A stretch of DNA of 64,000 nt from Rhizobium vallis (GCF_003985155.1 NZ_ML133690.1:186001-250000), one strand, 5' to 3'. Positions 8,566 through 18,397 are shown, counted from the first letter of the stretch. Numbers and translations are program-made. The notes: generated by a model not told the origin, from the sequence alone.

Positions 8566-8662
8566 GATTGACAACATGCAAAACACGGTTCATTAACGTC
8601 CACGTTTATACCGATTGGCCTCGGAGGTGAGGTCTCGGTTCATCAATCTGGGAGGTACTAGA

Positions 8663-9727
8663 ATGATCCGTCAGCTCAAAAACGCATTGGCCACCAGCAC
8701 GTCTTCGCGCCGGTTGGGCCTAGCTGCGCTTCTCGTCAGCGTTGGAATTGCTGGCTTGCCAGGGAGCGTGCTTGCCGAGGACATCCTCATCGGTGTTATC
8801 ACCAAGACTGACGCTAACCCGTTCTTCGCCAAAATCCGTGAGGGCGCGACTACCAAGGCGGCAGAACTCGGCGGGGTGAAGATTCAGAGCTTTGCAGGAA
8901 AGTTCGACGGCGACAACGACAGCCAGGTGGCTGCCGTCGAGAACCTGATTTCCGCTGGTGCGAAGGGCATTCTCGTCGTTCCAAGCGACACCAAGGCTCT
9001 GGTCTCGGCCGTCGAGCAGGCTCGCAAGGCGGGCATCCTGGTGATCGCTCTCGATACCCCGCTTGAGCCAGCAAATGCCGCCGACGCCACTTTCGCTACC
9101 GACAACTTCAAAGCGGGCGAATTGATCGGTACGTGGGCCGCAAAGAGTGTTGCTGATCCGACCAAGGCAAAGGTGGCGTTCCTCGATGCGTTGGAAAACC
9201 AACCGACCGTTGACGTCGCCCGAGATCAGGGCTTCATGAAAGGCTTTGGCATCGATCCCAAGGATGTCTCGCGCTACCTCGATGAAGACGACAGCCGGAT
9301 TGTTGGACACCAGTGGGGCCAAGGATCGGAAGAGGGTGGCCGTACCGGCATGGAAACGCTTCTCCAGAAAGACAGTGACCTGTCCGTCGTCTACACGATC
9401 AATGAGCCGACCGCTGCCGGTGCTTACGAAGCCCTCAAGGCGACAGGGAAAGAGGGTTCCGTCGTGATCACCTCAGTCGACGGCGGTTGCCCAGGCGTCA
9501 AGAACGTCAAGGCAGGCGTAATCGGTGCGACATCGATGCAGTATCCGTTGAAGATGGCTTCGCTCGGTGTCGAGGCGATCGTGGAATATGTGAAATCTGG
9601 CAAGAAGCCTGAAGCCAGCCCGGGACTTCCGTTCTTCAACACGGGCGTCACGCTCGTGACCGACAAGCCGGTAGCCGGTGTCGAGTCGATCACGTCCGAC
9701 GAGGCCTTGAAAGCATGCTGGGGTTGA
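8663..9727 (+). CDS. frcB: Sugar ABC transporter, periplasmic binding protein (FrcB-like)
   Basis: This 354-residue protein has a signal peptide (hydrophobic stretch to about residue 38, VLAEDI) and a type I periplasmic binding fold. [37 protein letters not shown] and [11 protein letters not shown] match, from memory, FrcB of S. meliloti, which binds fructose, mannose and ribose. The ATG at 8663 is chosen because GGGAGGT lies nine bases upstream. It heads the operon with permease and ATPase genes; a hairpin at 9806-9836 separates it from them, so the binding protein may be made in excess. The ligand could be a ketose or pentose, given the kinase and transketolase downstream. Confidence 0.82.
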   Translation: MIRQLKNALATSTSSRRLGLAALLVSVGIAGLPGSVLAEDILIGVITKTDANPFFAKIREGATTKAAELGGVKIQSFAGKFDGDNDSQVAAVENLISAGAKGILVVPSDTKALVSAVEQARKAGILVIALDTPLEPANAADATFATDNFKAGELIGTWAAKSVADPTKAKVAFLDALENQPTVDVARDQGFMKGFGIDPKDVSRYLDEDDSRIVGHQWGQGSEEGGRTGMETLLQKDSDLSVVYTINEPTAAGAYEALKATGKEGSVVITSVDGGCPGVKNVKAGVIGATSMQYPLKMASLGVEAIVEYVKSGKKPEASPGLPFFNTGVTLVTDKPVAGVESITSDEALKACWG

Positions 9728-9805
9728 TCCGCTTGGTGCTCCAGAGGCGTTGCTCCTGGACACTATCGTCAACCTAACTCCGCTCGCTTTCGTGCCGCCT
9801 TTCTA

Positions 9806-9836
9806 CCTGGTTCCGTCTTTGAGGGGCGGGACCAGG
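9806..9836 (+). terminator. Intra-operon hairpin after the binding-protein gene
   Basis: CCTGGTTCC (9806-9814) and GGGACCAGG (9828-9836) form a nine-base stem with one G-U pair and a 13-base loop, with no T-run after it. It probably stabilises the binding-protein mRNA or partly stops transcription. A similar hairpin occupies the same place in the second ABC unit. Confidence 0.45.
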
Positions 9837-9876
9837 GTCGGTCGCTCCATTGCGAGCCCAAATAGGGTGTATCCTC

Positions 9877-10959
9877 ATGACAGATTCAAACAAGCTGGCG
9901 GCAACGCCGGCCAGCTTCGAAGCGCGCCTTTCAGAAAGTGACGACGCGGTCGCTGTGTTCGAAACCAAGCGTAACAGCCCCCTTAATCGGCTACAGCGCT
10001 TTCTTCACAGCAACCCCACGATGGTGCCCTTCATCGTTTTGGCCGCTAGCGTCATCGTCTTCTCCGTGGTCGTTGGCGGACGGTTCTTCCAGCCTTTCAA
10101 TCTGTCACTGATTCTCCAGCAGGTTACGATCATCGGGATCATTGGCATCGCGCAAACGATCGTCATCCTGACCGCCGGTATCGACCTTTCTGTCGGGGCG
10201 ATTATGGTTCTGACATCGACCATGATGGGTCGCCTTGCGATCGTCGCCGGCTTGCCGCCCGAACTCGCTTTCCTGATTGGGCTCGCAGCCGGACTACTCT
10301 GTGGTCTGATCAACGGTGTCCTCGTCACCTATGTCCGCCTGCCTCCATTCATCGTCACCTTGGGCAGCTGGAGCGTCTTCGGTGCCTTGAACCTCTGGTA
10401 TTCCGGTAGCCAAACAATCCGCGGGCAGGAGGTTGCCGAGGCTGCGCCGATTCTGCAGTGGATGGGTGCAGCAATTCAGATGGGCGGAGCGCGTATCACC
10501 ATGGGGACCGTCCTCATGCTCGCTCTTGCAGCTGGCGCTTGGTACGTCCTCAACCGCACCGCATTTGGACGGCATGTCTACGCGACAGGCGATGATCCCG
10601 ATGCTGCACGGCTTGCTGGTATCAACACGCGTCGCGTGCTGCTTGCGGTGTACGGATGCGCTGGACTGATTTCCGCTATTGGCGCTTGGGCTTTGATTGG
10701 ACGCGTCGGTGCGATCAGCCCGACCTCCGGCTCGACCGCAAACCTCGACTCCATCACAGCGACAGTCATCGGCGGCACCTCGTTGTTCGGAGGCCGCGGA
10801 ACGATCGTCGGAACTCTTATCGGTGCGCTCATCGTCGGCGTGTTTCGCAACGGTCTCGCATTGGCTGGACTTGACGCGCTTTGGCAGGAGTTCTCCGTCG
10901 GAATTCTAATCGTAGCCGCTGTCGGCGTTGATCAGTGGATTCGGAGGGTCGCAGCATGA
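9877..10959 (+). CDS. frcC: Sugar ABC transporter, membrane permease (FrcC-like)
   Basis: This 360-residue integral membrane protein belongs to the ribose/xylose/galactose (BPD_transp_2) permease family. It has about ten hydrophobic segments, the signature GIDLSVGAIMVL near residue 104, and the conserved GGTSLFGGRGTIVGTLIGA near the C-terminus. The N-terminal 45 residues are cytoplasmic and polar. The ATG at 9877 is preferred over one nine codons upstream because the family starts near here, though the ribosome-binding site (AGGGTG) is weak. The stop overlaps the ATPase start by four bases. It should form the transmembrane pore, as a dimer, with the neighbouring ATPase and binding protein. 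Confidence 0.83.
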   Translation: MTDSNKLAATPASFEARLSESDDAVAVFETKRNSPLNRLQRFLHSNPTMVPFIVLAASVIVFSVVVGGRFFQPFNLSLILQQVTIIGIIGIAQTIVILTAGIDLSVGAIMVLTSTMMGRLAIVAGLPPELAFLIGLAAGLLCGLINGVLVTYVRLPPFIVTLGSWSVFGALNLWYSGSQTIRGQEVAEAAPILQWMGAAIQMGGARITMGTVLMLALAAGAWYVLNRTAFGRHVYATGDDPDAARLAGINTRRVLLAVYGCAGLISAIGAWALIGRVGAISPTSGSTANLDSITATVIGGTSLFGGRGTIVGTLIGALIVGVFRNGLALAGLDALWQEFSVGILIVAAVGVDQWIRRVAA

Positions 10960-11741
10960 ACCAGGAACTCGCTCTCGAAGGACGTGGCCTGACCAAGACC
11001 TACGGCAATGTCGTCGCCCTCAACGGTGCTGACTTCGAACTGCGCCGCGGGGAAATCCTTGCGGTTATCGGGGACAATGGTGCAGGCAAGTCAACCTTGA
11101 TCAAAGCGCTCGCCGGCGCTGTTATCCCCGACGCAGGGGAAATCAGGCTGGACGGCAAGCTGACTGCCTTCAAGTCACCGATGGACGCGCGAGCAGCCGG
11201 TATCGAAACGGTATTCCAGAACCTTGCGCTCTCACCGGCGCTCTCCATCGCCGACAACCTTTTTCTCGGACGGGAGATGCGGGTCGGCGGCGTACGTGGA
11301 TCGATGTTCCGGCTGCTCGATCGAGCAACGATGGCAACAGAAGCACGGCGTCATCTCTCAAACCTGGGTTTGATGACCGTTCAGGACATCCATCAGAGCG
11401 TGGAGACACTCTCGGGAGGTCAGCGCCAAGGTATTGCTGTTGCGAGAGCCTGCGCGTTCGGCGGACAAGTCATCATCCTCGACGAACCCACCGCGGCGCT
11501 CGGGGTGAAGGAATCGCGGAAGGTCCTGGACATGATCCAGAGCGTTCGTGAGCGGGGACTCTCGATCGTCCTGATCAGCCACAACATGCCCCACGTCTTC
11601 GAGATCGCCGATCGCATCCACATTCACAGGCTTGGAAGGCGAGCTGCCGTGGTCAACCCGCAGGCCGTCACGATGTCTGACGCCGTAGCGATAATGACCG
11701 GGGCGGCCACCGCGGCCGATTTTGCCCAAGCAACGGCCTAA
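10956..11741 (+). CDS. frcA: Sugar ABC transporter, ATPase subunit (FrcA-like)
   Basis: This 261-residue ATPase has a single nucleotide-binding domain, unlike the double-domain RbsA/MglA type, which is the hallmark of FrcA-type systems. Walker A (GDNGAGKSTLIKAL), the signature LSGGQRQGIAVARA and Walker B (VIILDEPTAALG) are all intact, followed by an H-loop His (LISHNMPHVFE). It is translationally coupled to the permease through an ATGA overlap. It powers import of the sugar bound by the first binding protein. Unlike the S. meliloti frc operon, no PfkB-type frcK kinase follows; transketolase and an FGGY kinase do. Confidence 0.85.
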   Translation: MNQELALEGRGLTKTYGNVVALNGADFELRRGEILAVIGDNGAGKSTLIKALAGAVIPDAGEIRLDGKLTAFKSPMDARAAGIETVFQNLALSPALSIADNLFLGREMRVGGVRGSMFRLLDRATMATEARRHLSNLGLMTVQDIHQSVETLSGGQRQGIAVARACAFGGQVIILDEPTAALGVKESRKVLDMIQSVRERGLSIVLISHNMPHVFEIADRIHIHRLGRRAAVVNPQAVTMSDAVAIMTGAATAADFAQATA

Positions 11742-11777
11742 GCCACAACCGGTGGCCTGGGTCAGCCCTATTCCCGC

Positions 11778-13805
11778 ATGAATAAAGTCATGGAAAATAT
11801 GTCTCACAGCAACGCCACACTCGCCAACGCCATCAGAGCACTTTCAATGGATGCCGTAGAGGCAGCCAAGTCAGGTCACCCTGGTATGCCGATGGGCATG
11901 GCGGAAATCGGGGTCGCGCTCTGGACACGTCATCTGCAGCACAACCCGGCCAACCCCAACTGGATGAATCGCGACCGCTTCGTTTTGTCGAACGGTCACG
12001 GGTCGATGCTCCTCTATAGCCTGCTCCATCTGACTGGCTACGACGTTACGATCAAGGACCTTAAAGCATTCCGGCAACTCCATAGCCGGACGCCTGGGCA
12101 CCCGGAGTTCGGCTACACCCCTGGTGTTGAAACGACGACTGGCCCGCTGGGGCAGGGTGTTGCCAACGCGGTCGGGATGGCCATTGCCGAACGACTGCTG
12201 GCATCCGAGTTCAACCGGGAACAACTCAACATCGTCGATCACCACACCTACGTTTTCCTGGGCGACGGCTGCTTGATGGAGGGGATCAGTCACGAGGCTT
12301 GTTCCCTCGCGGGTACGCTGCGCCTTGGGAAACTGATCGCACTGTATGATGACAATGGCATCTCCATCGACGGTCATGTCGGCGGATGGTTCTCCGATGA
12401 TACTCCCAAGCGCTTCGAAGCCTATGGCTGGCACGTTATCCGCGGGATCGACGGTCACGACGTTGATGCCGTTGATCGCGCCATCGCCGAGGCGAAGGTG
12501 GAGACCGACCGCCCAACCCTGATTTGCTGCCGCACTACAATTGGCAAGGGGTCGCCGAACAAGGCTGACAGCCATGACAGTCATGGTTCTCCACTTGGCG
12601 CGACCGAGGTCGCACTCACTCGTGACGCCCTGGGCTGGAAGGATGCGCCGTTTGATATTCCGGCGACGGTGTATGAGGCATTTGACGCGGTCGCCGCAGG
12701 AGCGGCTCGCGAGTCAACGTGGCTGGAGGTCTTTGATCGGTATCGTTCGGAGTATCCGGCTCTTGCTGCAGAGTTCGAGCGCCGGATGAGCGGTGGCCTG
12801 CCGGCGGATTTCGCCGCGAAGATGGAAGAAGGTCTTCAGGCCGTCGTCGCGAAAGCAGAAACGATCGCGACCCGAAAGGCCAGCCAGAACGCTCTGGAGC
12901 TTGTCGCGCCGATGGTTCCCGAACTGGTTGGGGGATCGGCCGACCTTGCGAGTTCAAACCTGACCATGTGGAGCGGGACGCGTGCGCTTGGGCCGTCCGG
13001 TGCTGGCAACTACGTCTACTACGGCGTTCGCGAATTCGGCATGGCCGCGATCATGAACGGGATGCTCCGCCATGGTGGCGTGCGTCCGTACGGCGGCACC
13101 TTCCTGATGTTCTCGGAATATGCCCGCAACGCTTTGCGAATGGCGGCCCTGATGAAAGTCGGCGCGATCCATGTGTTCACGCATGATTCTATCGCGCTGG
13201 GGCAGGACGGTCCAACCCACCAGCCGATCGAGCAGCTTGCGACCTTGCGGCTAATGCCGAATATGGACGTCTGGCGGCCGTGTGACACCGCGGAGACTCT
13301 GGTAGCCTGGCAAGTTGCGATCGAGAGCGTCTCCAACCCCACCAGCCTGATCCTCTCAAGACAAAACCTTCCCTTCCAGACGCGTGACGCCGACAAATTG
13401 GCGGCGATGAGACGCGGTGGATACATCCTCAAGGACGAGGGCGGTGTGCTCTCTGCCGTCATTATCGCGACGGGCTCTGAGGTCGCCTTGGCTGTCGAAG
13501 CCCAGGCATTGCTTGCCGCGGAAGGCATCTACGTCCGCGTTGTATCGATGCCCTCGACCTTTGCCTTCGACCGCCAGGACAGCGCGTACAAGGACTCCGT
13601 CCTCCCGCGCGGTGTGCCGCGCCTCGCGGTCGAGGCAGGTGTGACGGACTATTGGCGCAAGTATGTTGGTCTCGAGGGAGCTGTCGTCGGTATCGACACG
13701 TTCGGCGAGTCCGCCCCGGCCGAAGTGCTTTTCGAACACTTCAACATCACTGCAAAGGCAGTCGCTGACGGTGTCAGGACGATGCTCGAATCGAGAAAGG
13801 GGTAA
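11778..13805 (+). CDS. tkt: Transketolase
   Basis: A full-length 675-residue thiamine-diphosphate enzyme that moves two-carbon units between pentose, hexose, tetrose and triose phosphates. The substrate-site [11 protein letters not shown] segment, the cofactor/Mg motif [13 protein letters not shown], the middle-domain [15 protein letters not shown] loop and the C-terminal [14 protein letters not shown] region are in the usual order. Three ATGs (11778, 11790, 11799) are possible starts; none has a strong ribosome-binding site, and GGAA lies before the third. The gene lies between the first ABC transporter and the FGGY kinase, so it is probably a dedicated catabolic copy pulling xylulose-5-phosphate into central metabolism. 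Confidence 0.95.
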   Translation: MNKVMENMSHSNATLANAIRALSMDAVEAAKSGHPGMPMGMAEIGVALWTRHLQHNPANPNWMNRDRFVLSNGHGSMLLYSLLHLTGYDVTIKDLKAFRQLHSRTPGHPEFGYTPGVETTTGPLGQGVANAVGMAIAERLLASEFNREQLNIVDHHTYVFLGDGCLMEGISHEACSLAGTLRLGKLIALYDDNGISIDGHVGGWFSDDTPKRFEAYGWHVIRGIDGHDVDAVDRAIAEAKVETDRPTLICCRTTIGKGSPNKADSHDSHGSPLGATEVALTRDALGWKDAPFDIPATVYEAFDAVAAGAARESTWLEVFDRYRSEYPALAAEFERRMSGGLPADFAAKMEEGLQAVVAKAETIATRKASQNALELVAPMVPELVGGSADLASSNLTMWSGTRALGPSGAGNYVYYGVREFGMAAIMNGMLRHGGVRPYGGTFLMFSEYARNALRMAALMKVGAIHVFTHDSIALGQDGPTHQPIEQLATLRLMPNMDVWRPCDTAETLVAWQVAIESVSNPTSLILSRQNLPFQTRDADKLAAMRRGGYILKDEGGVLSAVIIATGSEVALAVEAQALLAAEGIYVRVVSMPSTFAFDRQDSAYKDSVLPRGVPRLAVEAGVTDYWRKYVGLEGAVVGIDTFGESAPAEVLFEHFNITAKAVADGVRTMLESRKG

Positions 13806-13809
13806 CGGT

Positions 13810-15414
13810 ATGGCCGACACCTATCTCATCGGCATGGATTTCGGGTCGGAGTCCGCTCGCGGTATTCTGGTAAATTCCCGGACAGGCGAACAGGAGGGAC
13901 ACCACGTCCATCCTTACAGCAACGGGATTTTGACCAACTCACTCATGGGCCATGAATTGCCCGCGAATTTCGTCCTGCAGGTGCCTTGCGACTACACGGA
14001 GGCCGCCGAGCGAATCCTGTCCGCTTTGGGAAACGGAAAGACAATTCTAGGGATCGGTATCGACTTTACGGCTTCGTCACCAATGCCCGCGCGAGCAGAT
14101 GGGACGGCGCTTGCTGCTCTCCACCCTGAAGACCCACACGCCTATGTGAAGCTTTGGAAGCACTCGGCCCAGTCTCAGGCTGACGCGATCAACGCTGACG
14201 GCGGTGAATATCTCGAGAATTTCGGTGGGAAGCTGTCTGGAGAGTGGTTGATCGCGAAAGCGGCGCAGCTGAGTTCCGAGGCACCCGCAATCTGGGACGA
14301 GACGGACCGTTTCATCGAGGCGGGTGACTGGCTTGTGTGGCAGCTTACTGGCAACGAGATGAGAAGCTTGGACTTCGCGTCTTACAAAGCGCAGTATTCT
14401 GGGTCGTCCGGCTATCCGGAAGATGTTGTGCCTGGGCTTACTCGTCGGCTGTCTGCGCCTTTGCAGGTTGGTAGTCCAGCCGGCGTCATGACTGCAGAAT
14501 GGCGTCAACGCACCGGCATTCAGGGCGATGCCATAGTTTCTGTCGCAGTCATCGACAGTCACGTCGTTCTGCCCGCTGTCGGTGCCGTAGAACCCGGAGT
14601 TTTCGTCGGTGCGCTCGGCACTTCTGCCGGGTTCCTCATCTTGGACGACGAGGGACGGGGTTTGCCCGCGGGTCTTGAGGGAGCGGCGTTCGGTGCAGTT
14701 CTGCCGAACCTGTGGTGCTACGAGGCGGGACAGGCAGCCTTTGGCGACATGCTAGCATGGTACGTAAAGACGTTTCCGCGCGAGGCAGACCTCTCCAGAA
14801 ATTTCGCCTCGTACAATGAGGCAGCCCAGGCGCTCGGCCCGGGCGAGGGCGGTGTCTTGGCTCTCGACTGGTTTGCCGGCAACCGCATCCCGCTTGCGGA
14901 TTCGGCACTTTCCGGCCTGCTCGTTGGGTTGAGCCTCAAATCGACGGCGGCCGGAATCTATAGGGCTCTGATCGAGGCTCTTTGCTATGGAACCAAGACC
15001 ATCCTGGACCTGGCCCTTGTTGCGGGCGTCCCTGTTCGGCGTGTGATCATGACAAGTGGTCTAACACGCAACAACCCGTTCCTCGTCCAAACGATGGCTG
15101 ACGTCTTGGGCCGGACAATCGAGGTCCCTGACGTTGAAAATCCGACCGCACTCGGTGCCGCAATCCACGGTGCCGTAGCGGCTGGGATTGTCGGCTCGTT
15201 TGCCGAGGGCGCTGAGCGACTTGGAGCACGCAGTCTTCAGAGCTTCGAGCCAGATCAAGACCGTCTAGCGGATTACCAGTTGCTCTACGCCGAATATCGA
15301 CGGCTAGCGGCCGATGAAGAGTTACGGCGAGCGATGCGCTCGCTGCACATGTTCGATGCCCGGAACAGACAGTATCGGCAACGAAAGCCGCAGGAGGTCG
15401 AGGCGGCACAGTGA
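13810..15414 (+). CDS. FGGY family carbohydrate kinase, ribulokinase-like
   Basis: This 534-residue kinase has an actin-like FGGY fold. It opens with the phosphate-binding GMDFGSESARGILV, has GIGIDFTASSPMPARADG and PHAYVKLWKH as in AraB-type ribulokinases, and a second ATPase motif near the C-terminus (GVPVRRVIMTSGLTRNN, then PTALGAAIHGAVAAG). It probably phosphorylates a ketopentose such as ribulose or xylulose at the 5-hydroxyl. It starts four bases after the transketolase stop with a weak GGTAACGGT upstream, suggesting translational coupling. No isomerase or epimerase is in the operon, so the imported sugar may already be a ketose or the isomerase is elsewhere. The substrate is inferred, so no symbol is assigned. 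Confidence 0.82.
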   Translation: MADTYLIGMDFGSESARGILVNSRTGEQEGHHVHPYSNGILTNSLMGHELPANFVLQVPCDYTEAAERILSALGNGKTILGIGIDFTASSPMPARADGTALAALHPEDPHAYVKLWKHSAQSQADAINADGGEYLENFGGKLSGEWLIAKAAQLSSEAPAIWDETDRFIEAGDWLVWQLTGNEMRSLDFASYKAQYSGSSGYPEDVVPGLTRRLSAPLQVGSPAGVMTAEWRQRTGIQGDAIVSVAVIDSHVVLPAVGAVEPGVFVGALGTSAGFLILDDEGRGLPAGLEGAAFGAVLPNLWCYEAGQAAFGDMLAWYVKTFPREADLSRNFASYNEAAQALGPGEGGVLALDWFAGNRIPLADSALSGLLVGLSLKSTAAGIYRALIEALCYGTKTILDLALVAGVPVRRVIMTSGLTRNNPFLVQTMADVLGRTIEVPDVENPTALGAAIHGAVAAGIVGSFAEGAERLGARSLQSFEPDQDRLADYQLLYAEYRRLAADEELRRAMRSLHMFDARNRQYRQRKPQEVEAAQ

Positions 15415-15461
15415 GCTTCGTATTGAAGCGACATCGATCGTAACGGGAAGTGGAGGAAGCA

Positions 15462-16421
15462 ATGAAACTGACAGTGAAAGCCGGCATTCTGCTGGGTCTA
15501 GCCGCATCTATGCTGAGCGCTGCCGCGTATGCGGCCGATAAGCCCAAGGTGCTAGTTATCTATCCTTACCTGGGCGACCAGTCGTTTGTCCGGATGCACA
15601 AGGCCTCGGAAGCCGAGGCGAAGAAATTTCAGGACGTCCAGATCGACATCGTCGCCGGCCCCGATCGTACGAATGCCAACTACTTCATCACCGCCATCGA
15701 GAAGGCGATGACCGAAGGTTACAACGTCATCGCCATCAATCACGGTGGCGCGGCCGCGCAGCTTTATCCCGCGCTCAAGAAGGCCGAAGCCCAGGGCATC
15801 AAGGTCGTCGGTTTCGACACAGGGCTGCCCGAGCTGAAGGGGCACGCCTCCGATGTTCTCTACGACATTCCCGGCGCGTCGGGTAAGGCCGGCGAACTGT
15901 TTGCTCAGATTGTTCCTGAGGGTGCGAAAATCGGGATCATCAGGTGCCTGCTTGGCAACCCGGATACCGATGCCTTCATCAATGGCTTCAAGAAGGCAAC
16001 GGAATCGAAGAAGTACAACGTCGTCATGGATGCCGACGCCAAGTGCGATCCAGCCAGCGCGCGCACGATCACCGAAAACATGCTGACCTCGTCGCCTGAC
16101 CTTGGTGGCATCTTCAATGTCTTCGACGTTTCGGCACAAGGCTCCCTCCAGGCCCTCAAGGCCAGCGGCAGCAAGGTTCCTTTGGGGTCCATCGGCGGCC
16201 AGCTCTACGGTGCCGAGGCAGTGGCTGCAGATGGCAATTGGAAATACACCGTGCCGTACCCCTTCGAAGCGATTGGTGCGACCGCGATAGATACCGCGGT
16301 CAAGGTCGCCAAGAACGAAGCAGTTGAGCCGGTCACCGTCGTGCCTGTTGCCACACCACTGACCAAGGACAACGCAGAGGCCTACGTGACGGACCTCAAA
16401 GCAAAGCTCGCCACCAAGTAG
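15462..16421 (+). CDS. Sugar ABC transporter, periplasmic binding protein (second system)
   Basis: This 319-residue protein has a clear Sec signal peptide (MKLTVKAGILLGLAAS, cleavage near AYAADK at residue 25) and a type I sugar-binding fold. It begins KVLVIYPYLGDQSF, has GYNVIAINHGG and, in the second lobe, GIIRCLLGNPDTDAF. It is not close to the first binding protein of the operon, so the operon probably imports two ligands or the same ligand with different affinity. The ATG at 15462 follows GGAGGAAGCA; the GTG at 15450 would lack a site. The permease and ATPase of its own system follow. Confidence 0.82.
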   Translation: MKLTVKAGILLGLAASMLSAAAYAADKPKVLVIYPYLGDQSFVRMHKASEAEAKKFQDVQIDIVAGPDRTNANYFITAIEKAMTEGYNVIAINHGGAAAQLYPALKKAEAQGIKVVGFDTGLPELKGHASDVLYDIPGASGKAGELFAQIVPEGAKIGIIRCLLGNPDTDAFINGFKKATESKKYNVVMDADAKCDPASARTITENMLTSSPDLGGIFNVFDVSAQGSLQALKASGSKVPLGSIGGQLYGAEAVAADGNWKYTVPYPFEAIGATAIDTAVKVAKNEAVEPVTVVPVATPLTKDNAEAYVTDLKAKLATK

Positions 16422-16442
16422 GCCAGGGCATTCGCAAGACAC

Positions 16443-16470
16443 TGCGCCCCTGAGCGATGCCGGGGGCGCA
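16443..16470 (+). terminator. Intra-operon hairpin after the second binding-protein gene
   Basis: TGCGCCCC (16443-16450) and GGGGCGCA (16463-16470) form a perfect eight-base GC-rich stem. It mirrors the hairpin at 9806-9836, again between binding protein and permease. There is no T-run, so partial termination or mRNA stabilisation is more likely than full stop. Confidence 0.5.
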
Positions 16471-16525
16471 CCGTCATAGTGCCAGCCGGTTTCGGCGTGG
16501 CGACGCACGTTAGAAGGTTTTCATC

Positions 16526-17596
16526 ATGTCATCCACCAACACCGACAGCGTGGCAGGTGCGGCGAATGCTCAAGCGACCACGGCGGAGCTCGATAGCTCC
16601 GAAGCCTTGAAAGCTCCCGGTATTCGCTTGGGTTTGCGCATCCTCCGCACGGGACCAGCAGTGATCCTCATCGCGCTCATCATCATCATGAGCTTCCTCA
16701 ACGAGTATTTCCTGACGGTTCGGAACCTTCAGAACCTCCTTACGCAAACGACGATGATCGCGACGTTGGCGTTGGGTCAGTTGCTTGTCATCATCGTCCG
16801 AGGCGTCGACGTCTCTGTAGGCAGCGTTCTTGGCCTGACGGTGGTCTTGTCCGGATTGATGATGGATTCCGGAATCGACAATGGTTTTCTCCACCTTGCC
16901 GTCTTTCTTTCTGCAGGTGCCGCGTTCGGACTGTTCAACGGCTTCATGATCGTTAAGGGCGGAATACCGCAGCCTCTAATCGTCACAGTAGCGACACTGG
17001 GTATTGGCAGAGGCATGGCGCTGCTCCTGAGTGGTGGTACCGAGCACATCGGGATGGCACCCCTAGTACAGGCTGCGGGCAATGGTTCTATCGGAGGGAT
17101 TCCGATCCCTGCGATACTCGTCGCCTTCGTGACCCTGGTGCTCGCGGTACTGACGCTGAGGACGCTGTGGGGGCGATGGATATATGCGGTGGGCGGAAAT
17201 CCCGACGTCGCTGGATGGCTGGGGGTGCCAAGGGACCGGGTCATTATGAGCTGCTATATGCTGTCAGGTATGACCGCGGGCATCGCCGGGTTAATATATG
17301 CTGGCCGGACGGACGCCGCCTCGCCGCTGGCAGGCGTGGGCATGGAGCTCGACGCAGTCACCGCGGTGATCATTGGCGGGGCCAGCCTCTTCGGCGGTCG
17401 CGGTCATATCGTAAATGCTCTGATCGGGGCTCTGATCATCGGCGTCATTCGCAATGGCTTGAACCTCATGAGCGTGTCTCCGTTTTGGGAAGCAATCGCC
17501 ATTGGCGCGTCGATCCTGCTGGCGCTCGAACTTGACGTTCTCCGTCGTTATTTTGAAGAGAAACTGCGAGCACGTGCGGCGAGGGCGATGCGATGA
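16526..17596 (+). CDS. Sugar ABC transporter, membrane permease (second system)
   Basis: This 356-residue permease of the BPD_transp_2 family has a polar N-terminal tail of about 40 residues, then eight to ten membrane segments. The GVDVSVGSVLGLTVVL signature (near residue 92) and GGASLFGGRGHIVNALIGAL (near 290) are typical. AGAAGG lies upstream of the ATG. The stop overlaps the following ATPase start by four bases. It pairs with the binding protein at 15462 and is a distant paralogue of the permease at 9877, so the operon carries two complete, separately derived importers. Confidence 0.84.
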   Translation: MSSTNTDSVAGAANAQATTAELDSSEALKAPGIRLGLRILRTGPAVILIALIIIMSFLNEYFLTVRNLQNLLTQTTMIATLALGQLLVIIVRGVDVSVGSVLGLTVVLSGLMMDSGIDNGFLHLAVFLSAGAAFGLFNGFMIVKGGIPQPLIVTVATLGIGRGMALLLSGGTEHIGMAPLVQAAGNGSIGGIPIPAILVAFVTLVLAVLTLRTLWGRWIYAVGGNPDVAGWLGVPRDRVIMSCYMLSGMTAGIAGLIYAGRTDAASPLAGVGMELDAVTAVIIGGASLFGGRGHIVNALIGALIIGVIRNGLNLMSVSPFWEAIAIGASILLALELDVLRRYFEEKLRARAARAMR

Positions 17597-18342
17597 GCGA
17601 CAATGTCGTGTTGGAGATTAAAAACGCCGTGAAGTCCTACGGCTTCGTCACGGCCCTCGGCGGTGTCGATCTGACTCTTCACAAGGGAGAGATTCTGGCT
17701 CTGCTCGGAGACAACGGGGCCGGCAAGACGACGCTGGTTCGCGCTATAAGCGGTGTCATGCAGCTCGATGAGGGCGATATCCATCTGGCCGGAGAAAAGC
17801 TTGCGCTAAGTTCCGCGGGCGACGCGCGGCGCGCCGGCATCGAAACGGTATTCCAAAACCTTGCAGTGTTGGACAATCTCGACGTCTCCTCGAATTTCTA
17901 CATTGGGCGCGAGAAAACGTGGCCGAGTTGGATGGGGCCATTTGGCTTCCTCAACAAAGCACGTGAGGCGACCGGTTGGGTCGGCGCAGCGAACACCCTC
18001 GGGATCAAGGCGTTGAATCCGGGTCAGGAGATAGGGCTAATGTCCGGTGGACAGAGGCAAGCCGTCGCTGTCGCGCGCGCGGTGGCGTTCGCGAGTAAGG
18101 TGGTGATCTTGGATGAGCCGACTGCCGCGCTCGGCGTCCGGGAGTCCGCGCAAGTACTTCGCTTGATCAAGTCTCTTCCGGAAAGAGGGGTCTCAGTGAT
18201 TCTGATCAGCCACAACATGGATCACGTCGTACAGGTGGCCGATAGGGCTGTCGTTATGCGACAGGGCCGCATCGCGGGGTCGGCGGTTCCCAAGAAGGAG
18301 TCTGTTCCCGAGCTGATCGCGATGATCATGGGAGCGACTTGA
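17593..18342 (+). CDS. Sugar ABC transporter, ATPase subunit (second system)
   Basis: This 249-residue single-domain ATPase has Walker A (GDNGAGKTTLVRAI), signature MSGGQRQAVAVARA and Walker B (VVILDEPTAALG) intact, and the H-loop in LISHNMDHVV. It is a paralogue of the ATPase at 10956, sharing segments such as RRAGIETVFQNLA, and like it lacks the second half found in RbsA/MglA. It is translationally coupled to the permease through an ATGA overlap and ends the operon. The region behind it carries a 17-bp palindrome and a stem-loop. Confidence 0.85.
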   Translation: MSDNVVLEIKNAVKSYGFVTALGGVDLTLHKGEILALLGDNGAGKTTLVRAISGVMQLDEGDIHLAGEKLALSSAGDARRAGIETVFQNLAVLDNLDVSSNFYIGREKTWPSWMGPFGFLNKAREATGWVGAANTLGIKALNPGQEIGLMSGGQRQAVAVARAVAFASKVVILDEPTAALGVRESAQVLRLIKSLPERGVSVILISHNMDHVVQVADRAVVMRQGRIAGSAVPKKESVPELIAMIMGAT

Positions 18343-18350
18343 TTTATCAG

Positions 18351-18397
18351 CTAGACGGCAACTTGCTTATAGCACTGTATTATAGCAGCCGTCTTCA
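18351..18397. promoter_or_regulatory. Palindrome: 17-bp operator copy 2 nested in a longer inverted repeat
   Basis: TATAGCACTGTATTATA (18368-18384) is the second copy of the 17-bp motif. It sits inside a longer inverted repeat whose arms read AGACGGC and GCCGTCT. The element lies just after the sugar operon and about 85 bases before the Irr-like gene. It could be an operator for the latter, a terminator for the former, or both; no T-tract is present. Confidence 0.4.

Noticed and set aside
15552..16508. Minus-strand open frame of 318 codons
   Set aside because: Antisense to the second sugar-binding protein, which has a signal peptide and ribosome-binding site. The frame is a mirror of its codon bias.
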